From: an uncultured Oscillospiraceae bacterium
GTDB lineage: Bacteria; Bacillota; Clostridia; Oscillospirales; Ruminococcaceae
DNA length: 5,819 nucleotides
Direction of reading: 5' to 3'
NCBI GenBank assembly: GCA_910577365.1
Contig: CAJTMU010000123.1
Coordinates: forward strand, 1 to 5,819
Shown: positions 1-4,956 of the stretch, piece after piece
Layout of the letters: every line of letters begins with the position of its first letter
Position numbering within the stretch: the stretch's first letter is position 1
Position numbers and translations under genes: made by a program
The notes under the pieces: generated by a model
Seen by the model: only the letters and a program-made list of their open reading frames with translations
What the model was told of the DNA's origin: nothing
Database searches by the model: none

Positions 1-62
1 ACGCGCTTTTCCGATTTTTTAAACAGGTATTCAGAGATGATTATAAAGGAGTTAATTCATGA
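1..62 (+). CDS. Possible 3' end of an upstream gene, partial
   Basis: Reading from base 3, the third frame is open from the window edge to a TGA at 60-62. It encodes about 19 residues rich in Phe, Lys and Arg (ALFRFFKQVFRDDYKGVNS). The stop overlaps the ATG of the next gene as ATGA, the usual geometry of translationally coupled operon genes, and this is the main support. A small regulator ahead of an ABC-2 exporter would fit the context, but the fragment is too short to assign a family. A rival frame is open from base 1 to 99, but it overlaps the ATPase by 41 bases and is less likely. Confidence 0.4.
   Translation, partial: ALFRFFKQVFRDDYKGVNS
45..51 (+). promoter_or_regulatory. Ribosome binding site of the ABC ATPase gene
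   Basis: AAAGGAG lies 7 bases before the ATG at 59. It is a strong Shine-Dalgarno match and fixes the start of the ATPase gene. It sits within the last codons of the putative upstream frame. Confidence 0.75.
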
Positions 63-790
63 ACGCTATCGAAGCAAAAAAACTTACCAAAAAATATAAA
101 GATAAGTGCGCGGTTGATGGGCTTGAACTATCCGTGAAGGAAGGGGAGCTTTTTGCGCTGCTTGGTGTAAACGGTGCAGGAAAAACTACGACAATAAGAA
201 TGCTGTCCTGTTTATCGGAACCTGACGAGGGAGAGTGCTTCGTGGGAGGTCACAGCTGCTCAGGAGAGAGCGGCGAGGTAAAGCGGCTGATAGGCGTTTC
301 ACCACAGGAAACAGCCGTGGCGGAAAATCTCACAGCAAGAGAGAATCTGGAGCTTATGTGCGGCATACATGGGCTTTCCAAGGAGGAAACCAAGCGGCGC
401 ATTACGGAGATGACAGAACTTTTCGGGCTAAATGAGGCTAAAGGGCGCGCAAAGACACTTTCGGGCGGATGGAAGCGTAAGCTTTCCATTGCCATGGCGC
501 TGATATCATCACCGAAAGTTCTGTTTCTCGACGAGCCGACGCTTGGGCTGGATGTGCTGGCGCGAAGAGAACTATGGAAGGTGATAGAATCACTTAAAGG
601 CAAGAAAACCATCGTTCTTACCACGCATTACATGGAAGAAGCGGAGCGGCTTTCCGACCGTATCGCGATAATGATAAACGGCAGGATCGCTGCGCAGGGA
701 GCACTGTCGGAATTGGAGGCGTTTTCAGGCGAAAGCGGTCTGGAAAACGTTTTTGTGAAAATAGCGGAAGGGGGTATGGCTCATGAATAG
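59..790 (+). CDS. ABC transporter ATP-binding protein (ABC-2 exporter type)
   Basis: This 243-residue cytoplasmic ATPase should power the membrane protein encoded next to it. All nucleotide-binding motifs are present and in order: Walker A GVNGAGKTT at residues 36-44 (Lys42), Q-loop Gln83, signature LSGGW at 134-138, Walker B VLFLDE at 154-159 with catalytic Glu159, D-loop LGLD at 162-165, and H-loop His190. The signature has Trp where the canonical motif has Gln, a variant I know from other Firmicutes exporters of the DrrA/CcmA-like group. The short length and single domain fit that group, which exports drugs, lipids, peptides or polysaccharides. The substrate cannot be read from the sequence. 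The 3' end overlaps the permease start by 8 bases, so translation is probably coupled. The promoter is not in the window. Confidence 0.93.
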   Translation: MNAIEAKKLTKKYKDKCAVDGLELSVKEGELFALLGVNGAGKTTTIRMLSCLSEPDEGECFVGGHSCSGESGEVKRLIGVSPQETAVAENLTARENLELMCGIHGLSKEETKRRITEMTELFGLNEAKGRAKTLSGGWKRKLSIAMALISSPKVLFLDEPTLGLDVLARRELWKVIESLKGKKTIVLTTHYMEEAERLSDRIAIMINGRIAAQGALSELEAFSGESGLENVFVKIAEGGMAHE

Positions 791-1547
791 GATAATCGCG
801 TTTTCGCGTCGCAACTTTAAGGAAATACTGCGCGATCCGCTGAGCTATATTTTATGTCTTGGTTTTCCGCTGATAATGCTGGTAATAATGACTCTCGTAA
901 ACGAGAGCATACCCGCAGAAGCGGGTATGGTGATATTTCGTATTGATTATCTTTCAGGCGGTATCGCTGTGTTCGGACTTACATTTATAATGCTGTTCAC
1001 CAGCCTAAGTGTCGCTAAGGACAGGGCAGGAGCCTTTCTTGTACGGCTTTATGCTACTCCCATGCATTCAGGCGATTTCATTATGGGCTATATCGCGCCG
1101 GTTATGGTAATTGCGCTGGCGCAGGTGCTGATAACATTTGCCGCTTCGATTTTAATTTCCTTTATAACTGGTATCGGGCTGAGCGCGGCGGGGCTTGGCG
1201 CGGCAGCGCTTGCGCTCGTTCCAACGGCGGTGATGATGATAGGCTTCGGACTGTTGTTTGGCAGCTTATTCGGTGAAAAATCGGCTCCCGGACTTTGTTC
1301 GATAGTGATATCGCTCGCGTCTTTCTTAGGCGGAGTATGGTTTGACCCCGATGGTACAGGGGGAGTTTTGCTCAAAATCTGCAAAGCGCTTCCTTTTTAT
1401 CACTCCGTGCATGCCGCGCGCCTTGCTGCTGTGCTGAATTTTGACGGTTTTGTGCGACACTTTGCGGTGACAGCCGTTTGGGCTGCTGCGATAACTTTAA
1501 CCGCAGTGCTGGCATTCAAGGCGAAAATGAAAGCGGAAACATGCTGA
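783..1547 (+). CDS. ABC-2 type transporter permease
   Basis: This 254-residue integral membrane protein is the channel partner of the ATPase just upstream. The reading frames overlap by 8 bases (ATG at 783, upstream stop at 788-790). After a basic amphipathic N-terminus (RRNFKEILRDP, residues 9-19), six hydrophobic segments can be drawn at about 21-40, 58-77, 100-126, 140-163, 168-187 and 228-246, the usual six-helix ABC-2 layout. The loop after segment two (AKDRAGAFLVRLYATPMHSG, residues 78-97) matches the family's conserved cytoplasmic coupling region, which typically reads like 'R.G..e.L..tP'. The product is an exporter subunit, and the cargo is unknown. The gene ends six bases before a strong hairpin, so the transcript probably stops there. 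Two contiguous perfect stem-loops lie in the coding sequence at 892-929. Confidence 0.9.
   Translation: MNRIIAFSRRNFKEILRDPLSYILCLGFPLIMLVIMTLVNESIPAEAGMVIFRIDYLSGGIAVFGLTFIMLFTSLSVAKDRAGAFLVRLYATPMHSGDFIMGYIAPVMVIALAQVLITFAASILISFITGIGLSAAGLGAAALALVPTAVMMIGFGLLFGSLFGEKSAPGLCSIVISLASFLGGVWFDPDGTGGVLLKICKALPFYHSVHAARLAAVLNFDGFVRHFAVTAVWAAAITLTAVLAFKAKMKAETC
892..929 (+). repeat. Two contiguous perfect inverted repeats inside the permease gene
   Basis: CTCTCG (892-897), loop TAAA, CGAGAG (902-907) is followed with no gap by CATACCCGC (908-916), loop AGAA, GCGGGTATG (921-929). The stems are 6 and 9 bp with no mismatch, and both loops are tetranucleotides. They encode permease residues 37-49, the loop after the first membrane segment. 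Whether the RNA folds this way in the cell, and for what purpose, is not shown by the sequence. Confidence 0.7.
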
Positions 1548-1552
1548 ATAAG

Positions 1553-1590
1553 ACTTGCACCCGATGGGACGTTTCCCGTCGGGTGCAAGT
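1553..1590 (+). terminator. Strong hairpin, probable terminator between convergent genes
   Basis: Bases 1553-1569 pair with 1574-1590 to give a 17-bp stem with a single G-U wobble (1565/1578) and a four-base loop (CGTT). It begins five bases after the permease stop and ends five bases before the stop of the convergent gene. Such symmetry suggests it can end transcription from both sides. The following T-tract is poor (GTATTTC), so termination may be weaker than the stem implies, or the hairpin may mainly protect the 3' ends. Confidence 0.75.
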
Positions 1591-1595
1591 GTATT

Positions 1596-2156
1596 TCACA
1601 TAGGCTTCAGATTTTTATTCAGCCTGTCTACCATCCATGCGAGCCGCTTTTCCCGTCCCGCGTCAGTCTTCGCGTCAAAATATGCCCGCGTATAGGTTTT
1701 CTTTACCGATGGGGACATGGCTTGAAAATTGGTGAATGCAGGCTCATAGCTTTTCAGCAGTTCGGACAGGCAGGCAATTTGCTCCTCTGTAACATCAGGC
1801 GGTTTAGGGGCATTCCACTGACCGTTTTTTTGAGCCTCCTCTACTTTATTTCTGCCATGAGCGGTCATAAGTCCCCTTTCCTCAAGGCTTTTTACCAATG
1901 CCTTATTCTTTTCCGACCACTTGCTGTTTTCCCTGCGCATGGAAAAGTATTTCTTATAAGCTTTATCGTCAATGCTTTGCATCTGCCCGTCAATCCACCC
2001 GAAGCAGAGAGCTTCCTCAAGTGCTTCTCCTGCCTTTATTGTTTTCGGTCCGCCGGCTTTGCCGAACAAAAGCCAGATACCGTCGCTTGACAGACAATTA
2101 TCATTAAGCCATTTTCTGAATTCTTCCCTGTCAGCAAATTTCATTATATCACTCAT
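1596..2156 (-). CDS. YdeI/OmpD-associated family protein (OmdA-like)
   Basis: With the start at 2156 this is a 186-residue soluble protein of the YdeI/OmpD-associated family (Pfam OmdA). The family's core is clear: ALCFGWIDG at residues 49-57, SKWSEKN at 78-84, GLMTAHG at 95-101, NGQW at 111-114, and the C-terminal DAKTDAGREKRLAWMVDRL stretch at 161-179. The family name suggests bacteriocin or peptide resistance in enterobacteria, but the biochemical role is not established and may differ in Firmicutes. The frame is open up to an ATG at 2267. I chose 2156 because family homology begins there, a GAGAG-rich Shine-Dalgarno stretch lies about 7 bases upstream, and a TATAAT box lies inside the would-be extension. 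The extension is Cys/Leu/Tyr-rich and unlike the family. There are no membrane segments. The gene converges on the exporter operon and shares its hairpin. Confidence 0.88.
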   Translation of the reverse strand: MSDIMKFADREEFRKWLNDNCLSSDGIWLLFGKAGGPKTIKAGEALEEALCFGWIDGQMQSIDDKAYKKYFSMRRENSKWSEKNKALVKSLEERGLMTAHGRNKVEEAQKNGQWNAPKPPDVTEEQIACLSELLKSYEPAFTNFQAMSPSVKKTYTRAYFDAKTDAGREKRLAWMVDRLNKNLKPM

Positions 2157-2333
2157 TATTTTTCTCTCTTTCCTCAAATTATAACAACATTTCCATTGTA
2201 CATAAATTACGTATAAAAGCAGCACGAATTTTGATAATCGGCATTTCTGCTTGATGTAGCTTGACAAAGCATGCGGCGGATCGAATTTAACACACTATGC
2301 AGTTGTGCTCATAACAGAGAACTCTAACGCCTT
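2157..2333. other. Intergenic region without a recognised gene
   Basis: Apart from the promoter and ribosome binding site of the YdeI-family gene, I see only short imperfect repeats here, such as GCTTGATG and GCTTGACA near 2251-2267. There is no convincing gene and no clear terminator for the regulator remnant that ends at 2334. Confidence 0.5.
2178..2206 (-). promoter_or_regulatory. Putative promoter of the YdeI-family gene
   Basis: On the minus strand a perfect TATAAT (2178-2183) has a weak TTTATG (2201-2206) 17 bases upstream as a possible -35. Predicted initiation near 2171 would leave a leader of about 15 bases carrying the ribosome binding site of the 2156 start. The -10 is good and the -35 matches only half of the consensus. 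Confidence 0.5.
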
Positions 2334-2765
2334 TTACAGCTTTTTAACTGGTCTGACAAACTTCCAAAACCTTTCTGGGTCATGGTAAAAATAGAATACC
2401 CTGCCTTGCGTAGTGTCAAGGCAATAACCGGAGGAAGCGTAATCGAAGTTTTTCATAGCTTCCTCTATTTTTTGCTCGACATTGCAGTTCTGCGTCTGAT
2501 AGTCAAACGGACCGTGTTCAAATACAATATACTCGCCTTCAGGAACGTCCATCATTTGCATCTGTTTCGGAATCTCACCGTTATAATCAGCGGGAAGCCG
2601 AACACCATAGCTTTCTGCCAAAGGAATCCCCCAACTGCAAATTCTGCCGGTCGGTTCATTGATAAATGCCATGATCTGACCGCTGCCGCTGTTGGCGTCA
2701 TCACCGCCGGCATCGTCAAGCTTTCCTTTTCCGGTTTTTGAACTGTTAACTTCATAAGGGCATTT
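2334..2765 (-). pseudogene. Remnant of an AraC-family regulator: GyrI-like effector-binding domain only
   Basis: The ATG-initiated frame (2672 to 2334, 112 residues) encodes most of a GyrI-like/effector-binding domain. Diagnostic blocks are GRICSWGIPLAESYGVRLP, VPEGEYIVFEHGPFDY, and FYFYHDPERFWKFVRPVKK at the C-terminus. As I know them, such domains normally form the C-terminal half of AraC-type regulators of roughly 280-300 residues, where they bind small hydrophobic ligands. The same frame stays open upstream of the ATG to a TAG at 2766-2768, giving GKGKLDDAGGDDANSGSGQI directly before the Met. This looks like genuine domain sequence, so the ATG at 2672 is probably internal. No start codon occurs in the extension, no good ribosome binding site precedes 2672, and no AraC helix-turn-helix is encoded upstream. 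The gene therefore looks 5'-truncated, with the break near 2752-2768 at the edge of an inverted repeat. A small stand-alone ligand-binding protein is the alternative. Confidence 0.7.
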
Positions 2766-2808
2766 CTAAAAACCGTTTTTTCCTCAAACATGGTTTTTGG
2801 AGATGCCC
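2758..2808. repeat. 17-bp inverted repeat, possible mobile-element relic
   Basis: GGGCATTTCTAAAAACC (2758-2774) and GGTTTTTGGAGATGCCC (2792-2808) face each other across 17 bases. On the plus strand they pair fully with two U-G wobbles. On the minus strand the same positions are C-A mismatches. The arms resemble insertion-sequence ends in length and in their GGG/CCC tips, but no transposase or clear target duplication is present and I cannot name a family. The left arm coincides with the point where the AraC-type reading frame breaks. Confidence 0.6.
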
Positions 2809-2895
2809 ATATATAATTTTACCGCAATCTGTGATAAAAATTAACAGAACATAACTATATGAAAATCATAACGCTGTATCGCGTCAACTCTACTC

Positions 2896-2928
2896 AAAAA
2901 AACACCTGTAAGTTTTAATCGCGAGTGT
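2896..2928 (-). terminator. Weak candidate terminator after the histidine kinase
   Basis: On the minus strand, ACACT at the kinase 3' end (2924-2928) can pair with GGTGT (2902-2906) across a 17-base loop. A run of seven T (2896-2902) lies at the 3' edge of the stem. The T-run is convincing and the 5-bp stem with one wobble is not. Confidence 0.25.
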
Positions 2929-3901
2929 CTATTTTTTCGCGCTGCAATCCTATCCGTATTTCCGTGCCCGATTCGTCGGAGCGCGCGATTATATCATGAC
3001 CCAGCGCGGCGCATATACGCCGGCAAAGATAAAGCCCTATTCCGCTTGCTTTTTTATCGGTTCGCCCGTTGCAGCCGGTGTACCCCTTTTCAAATATCCG
3101 CGGCAGATCCTCGGGTGCGATGCCTATTCCCGTATCCCTTACGCACAGATCGTCCCCGTCAAGGTATATCCGCACCGTTCCAGAGCGCGTGTATTTCAGC
3201 GCGTTTGAAATGACCTGCTCCATCACGAACAGCAGCCATTTTTCATCTGTCAGTACTGAATAGTTTAGCGGCTCATAGTCCAGCCGAAGCTTTCTGCGGA
3301 TAAACTGCGGGGAGTATTTGCGTACAGCCTGCCGCACTATTTCATCGAGGTCGCAGCGGCGTATAAGGTAGTCGGTGCTGTCGCTGTCCAGCCTGAGGTA
3401 GCACAGAACCATTTCGACATACTGCTCTATACGCTGAAGCTCCTCTGAAAGCTCTCGTGCCTCCGCAGTGTCCATACCCTGAAGCGTGAGTCGCATTGCG
3501 GCTATCGGAGTTTTTATCTGGTGAACCCACATGGTGTAGTATTCCGTCATATCGGTCTCTTTTTGTATAATAGTGTTCTCCAGTTCCCGTCTGTCATCAA
3601 ACAGTTTTACTATAAGCTGTTCATAGTCCCGCTCTATCCTGTCACGCGCTTTGGGGAGATTTTCAAGCGTTATGGTTATTTCGCCGGTCAGTTCCCGCAT
3701 ACGCTTGTGCCGTCTGCGGTATCCGATAAAGTCCACCGTTGCCGCTGCCAAACCTGTTACCGCTGTTATCATTGCGCCGTATATCACCGCATCTGAGGGC
3801 GCGTTATATAGTGTGAACACCCATAAAAAAATAACGGTTATCAGCGTCAGCGCCGCGATGGTTCTGAAACGCGAATATAAATAAGATATAAAGGTACGCA
3901 T
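2915..3901 (-). CDS. Intramembrane-sensing sensor histidine kinase (BceS-like)
   Basis: This 328-residue membrane kinase senses a signal and phosphorylates the response regulator encoded just before it. Two hydrophobic segments (about residues 14-33 and 38-60) are joined by only about five residues, so there is no extracellular sensor domain, the hallmark of intramembrane-sensing kinases. Next come a basic, charged linker (61-120), the dimerisation/phosphoacceptor helix with VHQIKTP (His127), the N-box SNALKYT (Asn233), G1 DTGIG (256-260), the F-box around Phe270, and G2 GIGLYL (287-292). All catalytic motifs are intact, and length and architecture match BceS/VanS-like kinases of Firmicutes. 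AGGAG at 3907-3911, five bases ahead of the ATG, fixes the start. The gap to the regulator stop is 21 bases, so the two are one operon. In studied Bce systems the kinase reads flux through a BceAB transporter in response to peptide antibiotics. No such transporter is in the window. Confidence 0.92.
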   Translation of the reverse strand: MRTFISYLYSRFRTIAALTLITVIFLWVFTLYNAPSDAVIYGAMITAVTGLAAATVDFIGYRRRHKRMRELTGEITITLENLPKARDRIERDYEQLIVKLFDDRRELENTIIQKETDMTEYYTMWVHQIKTPIAAMRLTLQGMDTAEARELSEELQRIEQYVEMVLCYLRLDSDSTDYLIRRCDLDEIVRQAVRKYSPQFIRRKLRLDYEPLNYSVLTDEKWLLFVMEQVISNALKYTRSGTVRIYLDGDDLCVRDTGIGIAPEDLPRIFEKGYTGCNGRTDKKASGIGLYLCRRICAALGHDIIARSDESGTEIRIGLQREKIDTRD

Positions 3902-3922
3902 TTTTTCTCCTGTTTATAGCTG

Positions 3923-4603
3923 TCAGCTGATAATGTATCCCATGCCGACTTTCGTCGTTATGAAGCTGTCCAGACCTGATGCGTCAAGCTTTTTGCGCAG
4001 CCGCGCCACATTTACGGAAAGCGTGTTCTCGTCAACGTAGCTGTCGGTTTCCCACAATCTGTTCATAAGCAGCTCGCGGCTTACAACCTTGCCTTTGTTT
4101 TCAAGCAGAGTTTCCAGAATACGATATTCGTTTTTCGTTAGCTCTATTTTTTCCCCGTTGTAGGACAGGGAAGCGTCCAGCGTGTTCAGTATAGCTCCGC
4201 GGTGTTCAAATACTCCTATTTTATCCGTTTCAACTGAAAGATCGTAGCTTCTGCGCAGCAGCGCCTGAATCTTTGCGGTAAGCACGCTGAGGTCGAACGG
4301 CTTGGCTATGAAATCGTCCCCGCCCATATTCATCGCCATTACTATGTTCATGTTATCTGCGGCGGAGGACAGAAAAACTATCGGCACTTTGCTTTTTGCT
4401 CGTATCTCATTGCACCAGTAAAACCCGTTGAAAAAGGGAAGCGTAATGTCAAGCAGAACAAGCTGCGGCTGGTATTCCTCAAATTCCGCGCTGACTTTCC
4501 GGAAATTTTCCGCGCATTTCACGTCAAATCCCCAGTCTTTCAGCTTGCGCTCAACTGCGCCCGCTATGCCTTGGTCGTCCTCAACAATAAATATCCGATA
4601 CAT
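3923..4603 (-). CDS. OmpR/PhoB-family response regulator (BceR-like)
   Basis: This 226-residue cytoplasmic transcription factor should be activated by the kinase downstream. The receiver domain (about 1-115) has the acidic pair Asp9/Asp10, phosphoacceptor Asp52 (LLDITLP), Ser79 in the Thr/Ser switch position and Lys101 (FIAKPFD). The block IVMAMNMGGDDFIAKPFDL (87-105) is very close to the BceR subgroup. The winged-helix DNA-binding domain (about 130-226) has ELTKNEYRILETLL, the recognition helix region ENTLSVNVARLRKKL (192-206) and the terminal wing TTKVGMGYII. AAAGGGG about 8 bases upstream, in a GC-rich stretch just before the ATG at 4603, serves as ribosome binding site. The gene is first in the operon with the kinase and has its own sigma-A-like promoter. 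BceR-type regulators usually activate antimicrobial-peptide detoxification transporters. The target here is unknown. Confidence 0.93.
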   Translation of the reverse strand: MYRIFIVEDDQGIAGAVERKLKDWGFDVKCAENFRKVSAEFEEYQPQLVLLDITLPFFNGFYWCNEIRAKSKVPIVFLSSAADNMNIVMAMNMGGDDFIAKPFDLSVLTAKIQALLRRSYDLSVETDKIGVFEHRGAILNTLDASLSYNGEKIELTKNEYRILETLLENKGKVVSRELLMNRLWETDSYVDENTLSVNVARLRKKLDASGLDSFITTKVGMGYIIS

Positions 4604-4637
4604 CTCCGCGCCCCTTTCTTAATAAATGGTTATTTAC

Positions 4638-4666
4638 ATTTTAACATAACTTGCGGAAAAAAGCAA
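4638..4666 (-). promoter_or_regulatory. Putative promoter of the response regulator-kinase operon
   Basis: On the minus strand TTGCTT (4661-4666) and TAAAAT (4638-4643) are separated by 17 bases, the preferred sigma-A spacing. Initiation would fall near 4631, giving a short leader of about 28 bases to the ATG at 4603. No direct or inverted operator repeat of the BceR type was recognised upstream. Confidence 0.5.
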
Positions 4667-4811
4667 TATTATTTTGTTCCTGTCTTGCTATCTGAAATAT
4701 GAAAATTAGCTTCGTTCGGCAAAGCATCGCCGCTGATTTGTAGCATTGTAAAAGCCTTTAACCACTGTATAAGCGCAAATTGTTTTATGCACAAAATTCT
4801 CTCCATTTGCC
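4667..4811. other. Intergenic stretch between divergent promoters
   Basis: This AT-rich stretch lies between the leftward regulator promoter and the rightward promoter at 4812. I see no open frame with start and ribosome binding site, no RNA gene and no strong repeat in it. Confidence 0.5.
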
Positions 4812-4840
4812 TTGACAAGCACTATTTTTTATGGTATAAT
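4812..4840 (+). promoter_or_regulatory. Perfect consensus sigma-A promoter of the U32-like gene
   Basis: TTGACA (4812-4817), a 17-base spacer and TATAAT (4835-4840) match the housekeeping consensus exactly at both hexamers and in spacing. Initiation is expected near 4847, which leaves an untranslated leader of about 110 bases before the ATG at 4957. A promoter this strong usually means high basal transcription, or control by a repressor or at the RNA level. Confidence 0.85.
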
Positions 4841-4841
4841 T

Positions 4842-4858
4842 AACATAAATATTATGTT
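4842..4858 (+). promoter_or_regulatory. Palindrome at the predicted transcription start
   Basis: AACATAA (4842-4848), ATA, TTATGTT (4852-4858) is a perfect 7-bp inverted repeat across the expected +1, two bases after the -10 box. This is a position where a repressor could block initiation. AT-rich sequence makes chance palindromes common, so its function is only a suggestion. Confidence 0.3.
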
Positions 4859-4862
4859 TAAG

Positions 4863-4922
4863 TTTGCACTTATCTGCAAATCATATAATTAAATCTACGC
4901 CACAGGCAATAACCGGCTTGTG
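4863..4922 (+). promoter_or_regulatory. Structured 5' leader with two small stem-loops
   Basis: In the leader of the U32-like gene, TTTGCA (4863-4868) pairs with TGCAAA (4875-4880) across six bases. CACAGGC (4901-4907) pairs with GCTTGTG (4916-4922) across eight bases with one wobble. I recognise no known riboswitch, T-box or ribosomal-protein leader. Neither hairpin has a T-run after it, so an attenuator is not evident. Confidence 0.35.
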
Positions 4923-4939
4923 CGGGAAACATTTAAAAT

Positions 4940-4945
4940 AAGGAG
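4940..4945 (+). promoter_or_regulatory. Ribosome binding site of the U32-like gene
   Basis: AAGGAG lies 11 bases before the ATG at 4957, slightly farther than usual. No closer start codon is available, so it supports this ATG. Confidence 0.65.
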
Positions 4946-4956
4946 AATCGTATCAA

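Noticed and set aside
1..99. First-frame open stretch from the window edge running into the ATPase gene
   Set aside because: It would overlap the ATPase by 41 bases. The third frame with its 4-base ATGA overlap is more natural.
250..624. Open frame on the minus strand opposite the ATPase gene
   Set aside because: It lies wholly antisense to a gene with all ABC motifs, and its Ser/Pro-rich product resembles no family.
1088..1384. Open frame on the minus strand opposite the permease
   Set aside because: It is a shadow of the hydrophobic permease codons, with a low-complexity Ala/Pro/Ser product.
1722..2090. Plus-strand open frame opposite the YdeI-family gene
   Set aside because: The minus strand has clear family motifs across the same stretch, and this frame has no ribosome binding site or recognisable domain.
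2382..2741. Plus-strand open frame opposite the regulator remnant
   Set aside because: It is antisense to clear homology and has no family features.
2552..2791. Minus-strand frame starting in the inverted-repeat loop and overlapping the regulator remnant
   Set aside because: It is out of frame with the GyrI-like homology and lacks a ribosome binding site. The other frame carries family-like residues over the same bases.
2758..2808. Inverted repeat as the intrinsic terminator of the kinase operon
   Set aside because: There is no T-run after the stem on the minus strand, and the two wobble pairs become C-A mismatches in that orientation.
4667..4956. CRISPR array, tRNA or known riboswitch in the divergent intergenic region
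   Set aside because: No spaced direct repeats, cloverleaf or recognisable aptamer consensus was seen.
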